Origin: Tricholoma matsutake | Lineage: Eukaryota > Basidiomycota > Agaricomycetes > Agaricales > Tricholomataceae | Reading direction: 5' to 3' | DNA length: 64,000 nt | NCBI GenBank assembly: GCA_026075535.2 | Contig: AP026544.2 | Location: 4,402,001 to 4,466,000, forward strand | Shown here: in pieces, positions 46,193 to 55,876 of the stretch | How the letters are laid out: every line of letters begins with the position of its first letter | How positions within the stretch are numbered: position 1 is the first letter of the stretch | Position numbers and translations under genes: made by a program | The notes under the pieces: model-generated | Databases searched by the model: none | Seen by the model: only the letters and a program-made list of their open reading frames with translations | What the model was told of the DNA's origin: nothing

Positions 46193-46628
46193 TGTAAGGG
46201 GACTAGGGGGGACTCAGGGGGGTGCCCTGTGTGTTTCTCCTATTTTTTACATTCATTTTATATTTTTCCTCACTTCATTTCCTTCTATTCTTCATTTTCT
46301 ATGATTTTTCTGGATTTTATTACTAATTTCCATTTCTATCACATTTGTGCATGTTGACAGTTTTATATTTAGAGGCAGAGCACCCCTTCCGACATCTACC
46401 CCTTGGTATGATGTCATTCGGCGGCCTTGATCTGCCTATCTCTGCCTTTTCTATTTTTAGGCTATTATTTGATTTTTGCAATCTTCACATATACTGGGCA
46501 TTGGAAAAGGGATCCTTAGAGTTTTCTCTTTGGATTTCCCTTTGCTAGGTGCGCCCCCAATCCCTGTAATATGTAGTATAATTTTAACTTCGAATTTCCC
46601 TTTGCTAGAGGCTGAGGTTGCCCTTATA
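46193..46628 (+). repeat. Gypsy-2 solo LTR (436 bp)
   Basis: TGTAAGGGGACTAGGGGG to GCCCTTATA, with TSD GAACC at 46188-46192 and 46629-46633. It lies inside the right end of hAT-like element G. It carries a short GGGGGGACTCA insertion near its start relative to copy A. Confidence 0.93.
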
Positions 46629-46649
46629 GAACCGGACCTTAAAACACTA

Positions 46650-48435
46650 CAGGGACATGTGGAAAGTAGGGCTTGAGTTGCTGGCAAATTCCTGAGAGGC
46701 ATGTGTCCATGGAGTCTGGCTTGATGTGGTGACACATATATACTATGGAAAGGCTGAGGGTGTTGGATGTGGATTTGACAGGCAAGTTGTGCATGTGAAT
46801 AAAAGAAAGGTAAGAGTTCAATGCAGAACCATAGTCCTTCCAGGTACTGACATCAATTGCCTGCCATGAGAGTGATCCCTTGTTCCCAGACTAGACATTC
46901 TCATGACCATGGCTCCTGCATGGGTTTCCAGGTGCAGACATGTGATACAATCATTTTTTGGCTGCCCCCAGTGTAGCACAGTGTGGGGGTTGAAAAATTG
47001 AGATCTGCAAGTCTGGGACCAGTCTCAGTGCCTTCTTAAAATTGTGACAAGAAATCACATCTGCCACTTCATTTTTTACTCCTGAGATATGAAGCACATG
47101 TAAGTCTAACTCATTGCTAATGCAGGTGTCCACATAGAAATGTAGGAGGGGATTGTATGTGGACTGACAGTGAAGAGAATTGAAAATGTCAATGGTGTTC
47201 ATGCTATCCATGTACACCACGATCTTTGAGTGATGTGTATCTCTTCCCTATAAGTTATTGAACACACTAGTGGCTATTAGCACCTCATAAAAGAAAATAG
47301 TTTTGCCCATTAAGTGAGGGGGCACAGGCAAGAAATGTCCTTGCTGATAGTTGGGGTACTAGAAGGCAAGTCCCTGCATACATGCATTGCAGAAAATTGT
47401 CTCATCTGCATCATCTGCATTCAGATGACAGCAATTTGACTCCAAGGGAGTCATGGAGGTGCCCCATTGCCCATTTGAGGTCTGATTGAACTTTGTTGTT
47501 CACCCAAATTTTCATCAGTGATTGGTCTTTTCCAGTGATCTTTGGGTATAAGTTGTTGAGAGCTGGGTGAATCATAGGGAAAATATTAAAACTCCAATTC
47601 ATCCACCCCACTAGTCTTTACCACCATTGCAGCATCCACAAAGCACCCTTCTTCTTTACTGGTCATGCCATGAACTCTTGGAGCTCTTGTTGAAGGTCAT
47701 CCAGGGCTTGCTGTGGGAGCATGACAGACAGGCTGTTGGTGTTTACTTCAATGCAAATGATTGTAAGTTTCTCCCAAAAAAGTTGTTTGTGTGGCTCATG
47801 TGGTATTCCCAGTTCATCCCATAGGGATGGAAGTTTGACCTGGTTCTCCAGCATATGCTTCTCATACCTCTGGTACCAGATGACATTCCCTTCCTCATCA
47901 ATTCCAAAGGAATCATCCATGCATGTCCAGAGGTTGAGAATCATGTGGATGTTTCTGGCAATCGAAGTCACAAGGCTGTTCATCCTCCAAAGCAGTTGTT
48001 TCTGTCAAGATCTTGTTCACTGTTGATTGTGATTACTTGTTTGATCTGCCATAGTGGGTGCATAGGCAATAATCAGTAAGCTTCAGCCACATCCAACTTG
48101 AAGAGTATGAATGACTGATTAGGTTTGGCTCAGTGACATATGAGCAACCCTTCACCTATATGTCTCACATTGTCAAGGGGGAATCCATTGACATCCTTGC
48201 ATTTGATCATAGAATTTGGGGCATAAATGCCTGCACTTTGGTTGAACACCATTCACAATTTCTCTGAGTGTGGTTTTGGTACCACATAAATAGGTGAAGC
48301 ATGCATGTCCAGGAGGAGGTCTCAACTGAAAGATCCAGAGAACCTCCCCTTTTATATCATTTGCATGTATTTTTGAACTGATAAATTCTATACATTGTCC
48401 CTCACATGTCAAGCGATGCACACACCTCATACTTT
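46650..48435 (-). pseudogene. YR (DIRS-like) retroelement: RT, RNase H and recombinase N-terminal part
   Basis: Reading leftward from about 48435: RT with VVNGVQPKCRHL-like blocks, LLPMHPLWQIKQVIT, the catalytic CMDDSFGIDEEGN (about 47935), LWDELGIPHEP and LTIICIEVNTNSLSVMLPQQ. Then MGWMNWSFNIFPMIHPAL and the RNase H end NTIDIFNSLHCQSTYNPLL, VLHISGVKNEVADVIS and LGAAKK. After this comes the recombinase core-binding domain, WKDYGSALNSYLSFIHMH and VYMCHHIKPDSMDTCLSGIC (46660-46850). Stops and frame changes are frequent. The frame continues into 37867-37198 across element G, so RT, RNase H and recombinase were collinear. Element type is inferred from that gene order; terminal repeats were not found. 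Confidence 0.8.
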
Positions 48436-50640
48436 GGACAAACTGTTGCTCCAGAAGGAGATCAAACTCCTACTGGAAATGTGAATAGAGGGAGCATCTC
48501 AAATAATATATCCACACAAACCATCTCAACTGGAATTGCCACTGGAAATGAGGATAGAGGGAACATCATCAACAATTTGTCACCACAAGCCATCCCAATT
48601 AGAATGTCTAGGCAATACAATGTATCCCCAGCTGCTGGAAGTCAGAACAGGCATGTACCGGGATCTCCCATACACAACTGAAGCCCTGAGCACAAAGGAG
48701 ATTTGTTCAAAGCTGATCTCATCTCAAAGATAGACAGCCTTGTCTGAAATTCCAGAAATGAGAAGACATTGAGGATGAAAACATTATTGCTACTCAACAA
48801 AGAGGTGCTGAACACTAAAGATTGGGGGCAAGAGTTGAACAAGATCATCAAGAGCAAAGAGATGAGAGTACCAGTTGAGATGAACATGAAGATAGAGCAT
48901 GTGTGGGGGGACTGTGAGAGGAGGGAGCCAAACAGTTTTTGCAATGAGCTACTCCACAAGAGACAACAAAGCCCATCAAACATGTCAAGCTCAGACAATG
49001 ACTCATCATCAGGAAGAGGAGACAGGGAGTCAAACAAGAAGAAAAGTGTCTACAAATCTCAGCTATCTTGGTACACTACAAAGATCACAGCAGAAGCCAG
49101 AGAAGTTGACGAGAACTGAAAGAAGACAAGAGAAACTCTCATCATATTCCAGAAGGACCTTAGCTTCGCTGAGGGAGATATTCATTGAGCAGGAACTGCC
49201 CCACAAGGATTCTCCAAATCAGAGTGGAAACAAATTTTCAAGAGAGAAGCAGTTAATCTCAATGTCATTTTCAGTGACCTCCACTACATTGCCCCTCCTA
49301 AAGAGAATGGGACGCATAGAGAATGGGACACATCAGTGGAACAAAGATATCTCTTGGAAAAGCAGATCCTGTGAGAAAGATCCAAATGAATAGTGACTGG
49401 ACTGTCACTTGGCATGCAGCTACCAAAGTGATCATGTTCACTTTCCCACATAGGAGTGAAGAGTTGCAGCAATGAAGGGACTACATGACATCCAAATTCT
49501 CTGCCAAGCAGCTCAACGTGCACCACAAACTTATTGCTTTTGACAAGGCAGTCAGAGCAATGATCAGAGGAGGACAAGTGATTCTACTCACTGACTGCAA
49601 CCAATTCACCTACCTCTATTCAGCCTCCCTTCTCCCAGATGGGATCCAGGGAGGATCAACCACACAGTCCACCATTGGAGAACGACCCAGAGATCACTCT
49701 CCCGAGATGTGCAGATGATACAACAGTGCCAAAAGTTGCCATGGTACAGCCAGCTCTTCCAGGTACAGACATGTCTGCCTCAAGTGCAAACAGTCAGGAC
49801 ATGGCCAGGTTTAGGGAACTGCACAGGTTTTACCCGCGGGTTTCCCATGCTTTTATTTCCTAATTTATTCAATGAGTTTTGCATGAAAACTCATGAAAAA
49901 ATGATTTTCTGATAGCTATTCAATGGATGCTTGTGATACAAGGGACAAAATAATTTATTTTCGACCTTGTCACATGACAGATGTCACCCAAATATTGTTT
50001 TATGTGTTAGATCACAAAGAGCCAACAAAAAGCTTCCAGAAAATCTTTTTTTTATGATTTTTCATGCAAAACTCATTGAACAAATTAGGAAATAAAAGTG
50101 TGGGAAACCCACAGGTAAAACCTGTGCAGTTCCCTAGCCAGGTTAGCTGCCCTCAGCAGAATTGACATGGCTTATGGTATGCATCCAAAGTATCTCAGGT
50201 ACAATCTATGGAGCAGCAAGGAGGAGGCTAGCTTTGGCAATTCATCCCCACCTCCATGTCTCACCAATTGGACTAAATATGCAAACCCACTGCCAACAGT
50301 ACCAGAAAAGAAACTTGCAAATGTTGAAGCAATAAAAACTATCAGAGAAAACCCTGATCTTTTCAAGATTGTCACACCTATTGATGTAGACCATTTTGAA
50401 GAACTACCCAAATCCCATCCAAATTGTCCCTTCATTTAGTCAGTCTGCAGGGGCCTGCAAGAGGGTTTCTGGCCTTGGGCAGACATGCAATACAATACTT
50501 ATCCCAGCACAGTCAATGAGTCACTGAGCATGCCACAGAAAGAAAAAGAAGTCAACTTCTTGCAAAAACAGCAAGACCATAAGTGCTCACGGGTGTGGAG
50601 CCTAGTACAAGTGTGTGTTCTGAGTGATGACACTATGAGA
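48406..50640 (+). pseudogene. Second YR-element remnant: gag-like part and RT N-terminus, plus strand
   Basis: Fragments in several plus-strand frames resemble the upstream part of the same element type: a Ser/Asn/Gln-rich start (48406-48681), a charged part (48769-49393), FTFPHRSEELQQ then YDRAVR-like FDKAVRAMIRGGQ (about 49440-49590), a zinc knuckle CLKCKQSGHGQ (49772-49811) cut by a MITE, and after it FLRYLLWG-like KYLRYNLWSSKEEA, FKIVTPIDVDHFEELPKSHP, RGLQEGFWPWAD and EKEVNFLQKQQDH (50185-50580). The last blocks precede RT in this family. It points away from the minus-strand RT that begins near 48435, so two copies, or an inverted half, meet head to head here. Confidence 0.7.
49812..50136. 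mobile_element. hAT-like MITE (H), 325 bp, in a zinc-knuckle sequence
   Basis: Terminal inverted repeats of about 95 bp begin TAGGGAACTGCACAGG and end CCTGTGCAGTTCCCTA. An exact 8-bp TSD, GCCAGGTT, flanks it (49804-49811, 50137-50144). No coding capacity. Removing it rejoins GHGQ to VSCPQQ in the YR gag-like frame. Confidence 0.93.
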
Positions 50641-50672
50641 GAGTGAGAGGCAGAGAGACTAATACCCATAAC

Positions 50673-52735
50673 TAGGGTGTAGCATGGGTATGGGTAAACC
50701 CATGGTAAACGGCCCACAGGTTTGATGGGTACGGGTACGGTTGCCGAAATGCCGGACCTGTGACATACCATACCCATTTTGGTGGTGTCACGGGTATCAA
50801 TGTGGAAGGAAGCTGTAGCTTCCAACACTCAAGGGCACAAAAACTATAAGGAACTTAATATAATTTGAAGGGGGGATTCTAGAATACAGTACAAGTACTC
50901 GAAGTGTAGACTATATACTACTGGAATAACATGTGATAATGGTGGGGCATGTGATAACAGTGATGATGTAAGAGGCACTCTTACACAATGGTTATTTAGG
51001 TCATCGGCCGCAGAAGATGCCAGACATTGAAACGATGGCAAAATCATCATTTGTAAGTATTTCAACTTTCTTATTTCACAACTAACAGTTTTGTTAGGTC
51101 CTACTCTAGTGACACGAAGCATACGAAATGGGCCTAAACAACTTTGATCATCGTTTGGGCCCCAGGTAAGCTTTTCTTTGTTCATATCTTATTTTTCTTT
51201 GTTCATATCTTATTTTTCTTTATTCAACTAACTTCATTTGCATTGTTTACAGGTTTTAACTTACAATGATGCAACTACCACGACAACAATGACAACAATG
51301 CCAACAATGGCCACCACAGCCACCACACCATCATCACCATCACCACCACAGCACCCCCAACTTCCGCCGCAAGCAACTGCCCACAGGGCGGAAACAGGGA
51401 GCAACAATGGGACGAGGATGGGATGAGGCACACTGTCCCCTGGTGTTGTCATCCCATCTCATTGCTCCCCATTTCGACCCTGTGAGCAGTCGCTCATGGT
51501 GGCGGTGGTTCGTTGTTGATGTCGTTCTTGTCCCTTGCATCCTTGTCCCATTGTCCAGTGTTAGACGGCATGGTGGCAGGTACAGGAGCAGTGGTGGTGG
51601 GTGTTGATGGAGGGGAGTGGTGGGAGGGAGGTCATCTGTTTTGGTTTTCAGTTGTGTGGCGTCATGGCATTGCTGTGGGTGGGCATAGGTGGGCGTGGAG
51701 GCATTGTCTTGTTGTTATAACATAGTTAGAACCTAATAAACAAGATGAACATATTAGTTAGTTGAAAAAACAAAAAGAAAACAAAAAAAAACTTTTCCTA
51801 GAGCCCAAACGACATCCGTCATCGTTTGGGCACAATATGGTGAGATAAGACTTGTAGATAATATAAGAGAAATGCGCCTGGGGCCCAAACGACAATACAT
51901 GTCATTTGGGCCGACGGAGAGGGGGATGAATGACAACTACACGGGCAGCAATGGTGACAAGGATGACGATGAGATGAAACAAAAAAAGGCCCAAGATGTC
52001 GGGCCACAGGTGAATTTTGTTGCTTTTCTCATTTCATTTTATTGTTACTAACCCCAAACATTCTAGGCAATGATTTTACTATTGACGATGATGGGCACCC
52101 CCTGTCTCACCCCCACCACTGCCACGAGCCCCTGCTCGTGGGGTGGTTAGGTGGTAGCAAGACCATACGCTCACGACAGCAGCACCCCCAACTACTGCTG
52201 CGAGCAACTGCTTGTGGGGTGGAAATGGGGAGAAAGGATGGGACAAGGATGGGGAGGATGATCCAGGACCACAAGGGGCAGGGGCACTACTGTGAAGAAG
52301 GGGAAGGACCTCTCCTCACCCCCCATCTTGTCAGTTTTTTTTAAATTATTAGTATTGTATAGAATTATGAAATACACAAATCCCTCCTTTGCTCTTCTTG
52401 AGTGGTGGAGGTGTCTTTTTTTTTTCAAAAATAATCAAATATAAGTCCCTCTGTACAAAGATTTATTGTCTGTGGCTCAAGTATTGTATACAATGTGTAG
52501 TTGAGTTAGTAAAGATACAAATGCAGGATGTTCAACAGTGTAGAATGTCTAAATACAAGGCAAAGATGTAGTCAAACCTACGGTGTATATACATGGTGTC
52601 ACACCTGTGGTGTTTTATGACAGACCATGGGTTAAACCTGTCACCACGGTTGCGGTGTTAGAATGGGTGCGGTGTTGACAGGTGCAGGTGTGGTGTGTTA
52701 AATTTTACCCACGGTGTGACCCATGCTACACCCTA
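50673..52735. mobile_element. hAT-like non-coding element (E), 2063 bp
   Basis: A perfect 17-bp terminal inverted repeat, TAGGGTGTAGCATGGGT, and an exact 8-bp TSD, CCCATAAC (50665-50672, 52736-52743). No transposase; the longest frames are composition artefacts. It contains a 160-bp segment shared with 24783-24943, four hairpin copies (51367-51387, 51480-51499, 52122-52141, 52198-52217) and three GGCCCAAACGA palindromes (51130-51162, 51803-51831, 51882-51912). Confidence 0.92.
51130..51912. repeat. GGCCCAAACGA palindromes (three in E, one in F)
   Basis: Inverted arms: GGGCCTAAAC/GTTTGGGCCC (51130-51162), GCCCAAACGA/TCGTTTGGGC (51803-51831), GGCCCAAACGAC/GTCATTTGGGCC (51882-51912). A diverged one is at 41005-41040 in element F. 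Spacers are 6-13 bp. Confidence 0.72.
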
Positions 52736-52743
52736 CCCATAAC

Positions 52744-53028
52744 CATATATTTAAACAATGGTGCATTTAAATACAGGGTGTTTAAAACTGTTAAACATGG
52801 TCTAAACAGTGTTACAGTTATATGAAGTGAAAAAGTGCAAATTTTGTAGTCAAACACCATTTCAAACCATGACTAAAACCAAGACTTAGTCATCAAACTT
52901 AGTCAGCTCAAGGCATCACATGTCTATTACAGTTTATCATTTGCTTACTTTGCCAATCTACTTACCACAGCTCAAATAGCTACAATATAAAATGAAACAA
53001 TTTGAGGCCATAATATAATTAGCATTTA
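52744..53028. other. Short A/T-rich gap
   Basis: 285 bp with GTTTAAAACTGTTAAAC-like inverted words (52780-52815). No gene or element is recognised. Confidence 0.5.
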
Positions 53029-53832
53029 CAGGTCCAGTTCAGTCTGGTTTTTTATGTCTAAATGGGGCAACTGCAACTGCAACCGGTCCAAGACTGACCC
53101 AGATATTGCTGAACTGCAACCGGACCACATAGGACCAGTCCATATCAGTCCATGGACCAAAAAAAACCAGTTCAAACCAACTTTTTGTTGTAAAATTTGT
53201 TGTACCAATATAACCCATATATTTCTCAACAACAATTAATCGGACCATTTCACCATTACACAAGCAGTTGGATATTGTAATTTCCCGGCGACTGGTCTAA
53301 CTTTTAAGAGATTTCATCAAGATCTGACAGAGATATGATTGAAACAAAAGTACATTGTATTCCATGTTGTAGTTTGTAGTTTGTAGTTACAACTTGTTAG
53401 GGCTGTTAAATGAATCAAATACACATGGTATAGATGTTTATGTATGTTATTCCTTTGCCTTGGATAATGTCCAATTGTGCCCAACATTTTTGTAGCACAA
53501 GGTATAAACAGTATAGTCACAGCTGCTCAAATGACATCAAAATACTCACATCAAGATGTATTTTGTCATATCTCTCTCAGTTCTCAACCGTTTTTGATGG
53601 TCCAGGGAGCGAAATTGAAGCCATTATGTATGGGAATCAAGGGGTATAGTCCACATGACCTATAAACCGGTTGAAACCGGTTCGGATCGGTTTTCATCAG
53701 TTCAATGATATTTTTCAAAGCAAAAGACTGGCAACTGGACTGCAAAAGCTATAAATAGCCACCTGATGAACCGGACTTCGGTTCAGTTCAGTCCGGTTTC
53801 GGTCTTTTTCCAGTTTGTAGTACCAGACCTTT
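53029..53832. mobile_element. Partial hAT-like element of the G/F end family
   Basis: The right end CCAGACCTTTAAACACTA (to about 53832) matches the left end of element G. The left part starts near AGGTCCAGTTCAGTCTGG but lacks a clean TAGTG end, and no 8-bp TSD is found. The neighbouring Gypsy-2 RT breaks off exactly at the right end, so this element or a linked deletion removed the rest of that copy. Confidence 0.65.
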
Positions 53833-54600
53833 AAACACTATCTCCACCTGACCCTCCAAGATAATCAGGCCGAGATACTCGATCTTGGTCTTCTCAAACT
53901 CGCACTTGTCCTGACAAAGGTAGAGTTTGTACCGTCGAAGCCATTCTAGGATGAGGCGTGTGATGCGACGGTGCTCTTCAACAATGCGAGTGAAGATGAG
54001 GATGTCATCAAGATAGATACAAACAACGCCTTCGAGGATGAGGTTGTGGAAGATGTCATTCATCATGGTCTGAAATATGGCAGGACTATTAGTAAGGCCA
54101 AAGAACATGACAAGCGGTTCAAAAAGACCACGGTTGGTACAAAAGGCTGCCTTCCACTCATCTTCCTCCTTTATGCTCACATTATTGTAGCCCCAATGGA
54201 CATCGAGCTTGATGAAGTATCGGGCTCCATGGAGCTGGTTCACGAGTTCAGAGATGAGAGGTAATGGGTAGTGATTTTTGACCATGATGTTGTTGAGCCT
54301 TCTGTAGTCTTGAACCGGTCAAAGTGAGCCATCCTTCTTCTTGACAAAGAAAAAGGGAGAGGCCATGGGTGACTTCGATAGTCGAATACATCCAGAGGCC
54401 AGGTGCTCATCAATGAACTGGTCAAGCTGTCACTGTTCTTCAGGAGAGAGAGGATAGATGTTGCAGGATGAAGGGGTTGCACCAAGGGTGAGTTCAATCA
54501 CATGATCCCATGGCTTGCACACAGGGAGAGAGTCGAACAATTCCTTGGAGAACACATCCCTGAACTCATGGAGATGAGGAAGCAAGGAATTAGTAGAGTA
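53833..54600 (-). pseudogene. Gypsy-2 copy A' reverse transcriptase, truncated
   Basis: [40 protein letters not shown]-like blocks, MFFGLTNSPAIFQ and IYLDDILIF are present. TGA stops lie at DGSL-stop-PVQDY (about 54305) and EEQ-stop-QLD (about 54430), both expected Arg sites; the second is shared with copy A, so that change predates the split of the two copies or happened twice. Confidence 0.88.
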
Positions 54601-54602
54601 TT

Positions 54603-55348
54603 TAGCAGCATTGTTTTTGTGGAAGGCCTTGGCAAGGCATTGGGATATGTTCAATGTAGCACACACCTCGTGCGATGGATGAATCACAGTGTAGAAGATC
54701 TGATCACCTTCCTCCACTTCCTCTGGCTCCTCCTCATCATCATCTGAGTCTGGTATCAGATCAGGAACCCCTTCTAACTCCACTTCAGGTATAGGCAGGG
54801 GTCTGGCACAACACTTCTGAGTACGTCATATTGCGGACCTTTGTCCACAACATTCTTGCCTGGCTTCTGTGAAACAAGTATGACAGTGGGATGGACATCA
54901 GCTCATGGTAACCTCCCTGGTACACCAGTCGACCTCTGGGTTATGGTCTTGAAACCACAGATAGCCCACAATCACCTTCTGCTTTCCTAATTGAGTGACA
55001 GCAAAAAATGATCTTTGTAATGGAGGACCAGGTCTACAACCTCTTGGATGGCACCAGCTTTGTTTTTTGGGGACCCATCCACATTATAAACAGGTATTGG
55101 ACATGAGAGTGAGTGAGTATTCAGGCGATGTTGTTGTGCGAGATGGGCATCAATGAAGAGACCAGTCACACCAGAGTCCAGGAGTGCAGAGACACTGAGT
55201 ATCTGTCCAGTGTTGGTAGTCTGTAGTTTGATTGCTAGGTTCAAGGAATGTGTAGAGGGAGTGGACGCAACAATATATTTGCATGGTAGTTTACGCTCCC
55301 ATGATTTAATTTTGGGGTGTGGAGCAGAGGGAGAGATGGGAAGAGCAG
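54603..55348 (-). pseudogene. Gypsy-2 copy A' protease region
   Basis: SALLDSGVTGLFIDAHLAQQ (about 55175-55120) is the aspartic protease active site with DSG kept. The downstream acidic linker DLIPDSDDDEEEPEEVEEGD matches copy A, where its second last Glu codon became TAA. Confidence 0.85.
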
Positions 55349-55353
55349 GTATG

Positions 55354-55754
55354 TGTTAGGGCGACACCCACTATCTGCTAGCTAAGACCGTGCAGGTTCT
55401 CTCTACAAGAAGGGGGCGGGATCCACGCTCATGATCGGGAAATTGATGGTTTTGATGCGAGGGGTTATTAATAGGTAAATTTGTTGACAAAGGCCTTTCA
55501 CACTGAAAGCGTAGGTGGAATACCTAAGAGAACACAACTGGGGTCCCCTAGGCATATATTTAGGGTTTATATACTATGTTACACATATTGTACATTGTTG
55601 TTACCGACGCACTCGTACATGTGCGTACATTTTGATGCGTGCAAAATAAAATTCTCACACTATCAAAGTGTAGCATCATTTGGTGTCATGTAGCGTAATT
55701 CGACATAATAAAATAAAATGAAATTTTATTAGATAATGGGGTGGTTTCCTAACA
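55354..55754 (-). repeat. Gypsy-1 3' LTR, with polypurine tract at 55755-55768
   Basis: 401 bp. On the minus strand the tract AAAAGGGGGGTAA directly precedes the LTR. Confidence 0.9.
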
Positions 55755-55876
55755 TTACCCCCCTTTTATGCCTCGACTTCCAGGCGAGAAAATATTACAT
55801 TTGTCCCCTCTGTGAAATTTTGGTAAGGCCGGAATTTCATCCCCTCATACACCATTCTCACGATGCAACGCGGAGC

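Larger units (their letters stand above)
37876..46649. mobile_element. hAT-like non-coding element (G), expanded by four nested insertions
   Basis: Ends are TAGTGTTTAAAGGTC (37876) and GGACCTTAAAACACTA (to 46649). Flanks are CATGGACA (37868-37875) and CAGGGACA (46650-46657), 7 of 8 alike, as for a hAT 8-bp TSD. Without its insertions (37942-39092, 40337-41465, 41474-46099, 46193-46628) it is about 1.4 kb, rich in GGTCCGGT and GGTTGCAACCGG words, with no transposase. Both flanks encode the same tyrosine recombinase, which independently supports a single insertion. Confidence 0.78.
39706..52217. repeat. Dispersed 8+4+8 inverted repeat (hairpin) motif, ten copies
   Basis: Arms resemble CTGYRAGC and GCTYRCAG around four bases. 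Positions: 39706-39725, 39805-39824, about 40189-40208, 40491-40510, 40781-40800, 40872-40891, 51367-51387, 51480-51499, 52122-52141, 52198-52217. Four are perfect: CTGCAAGC/GCTTGCAG, CTGTGAGC/GCTCACAG (twice) and CCACGAGC/GCTCGTGG. Several are followed by GGGTGG. All lie in hAT-like elements E, F and G. Confidence 0.75.
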
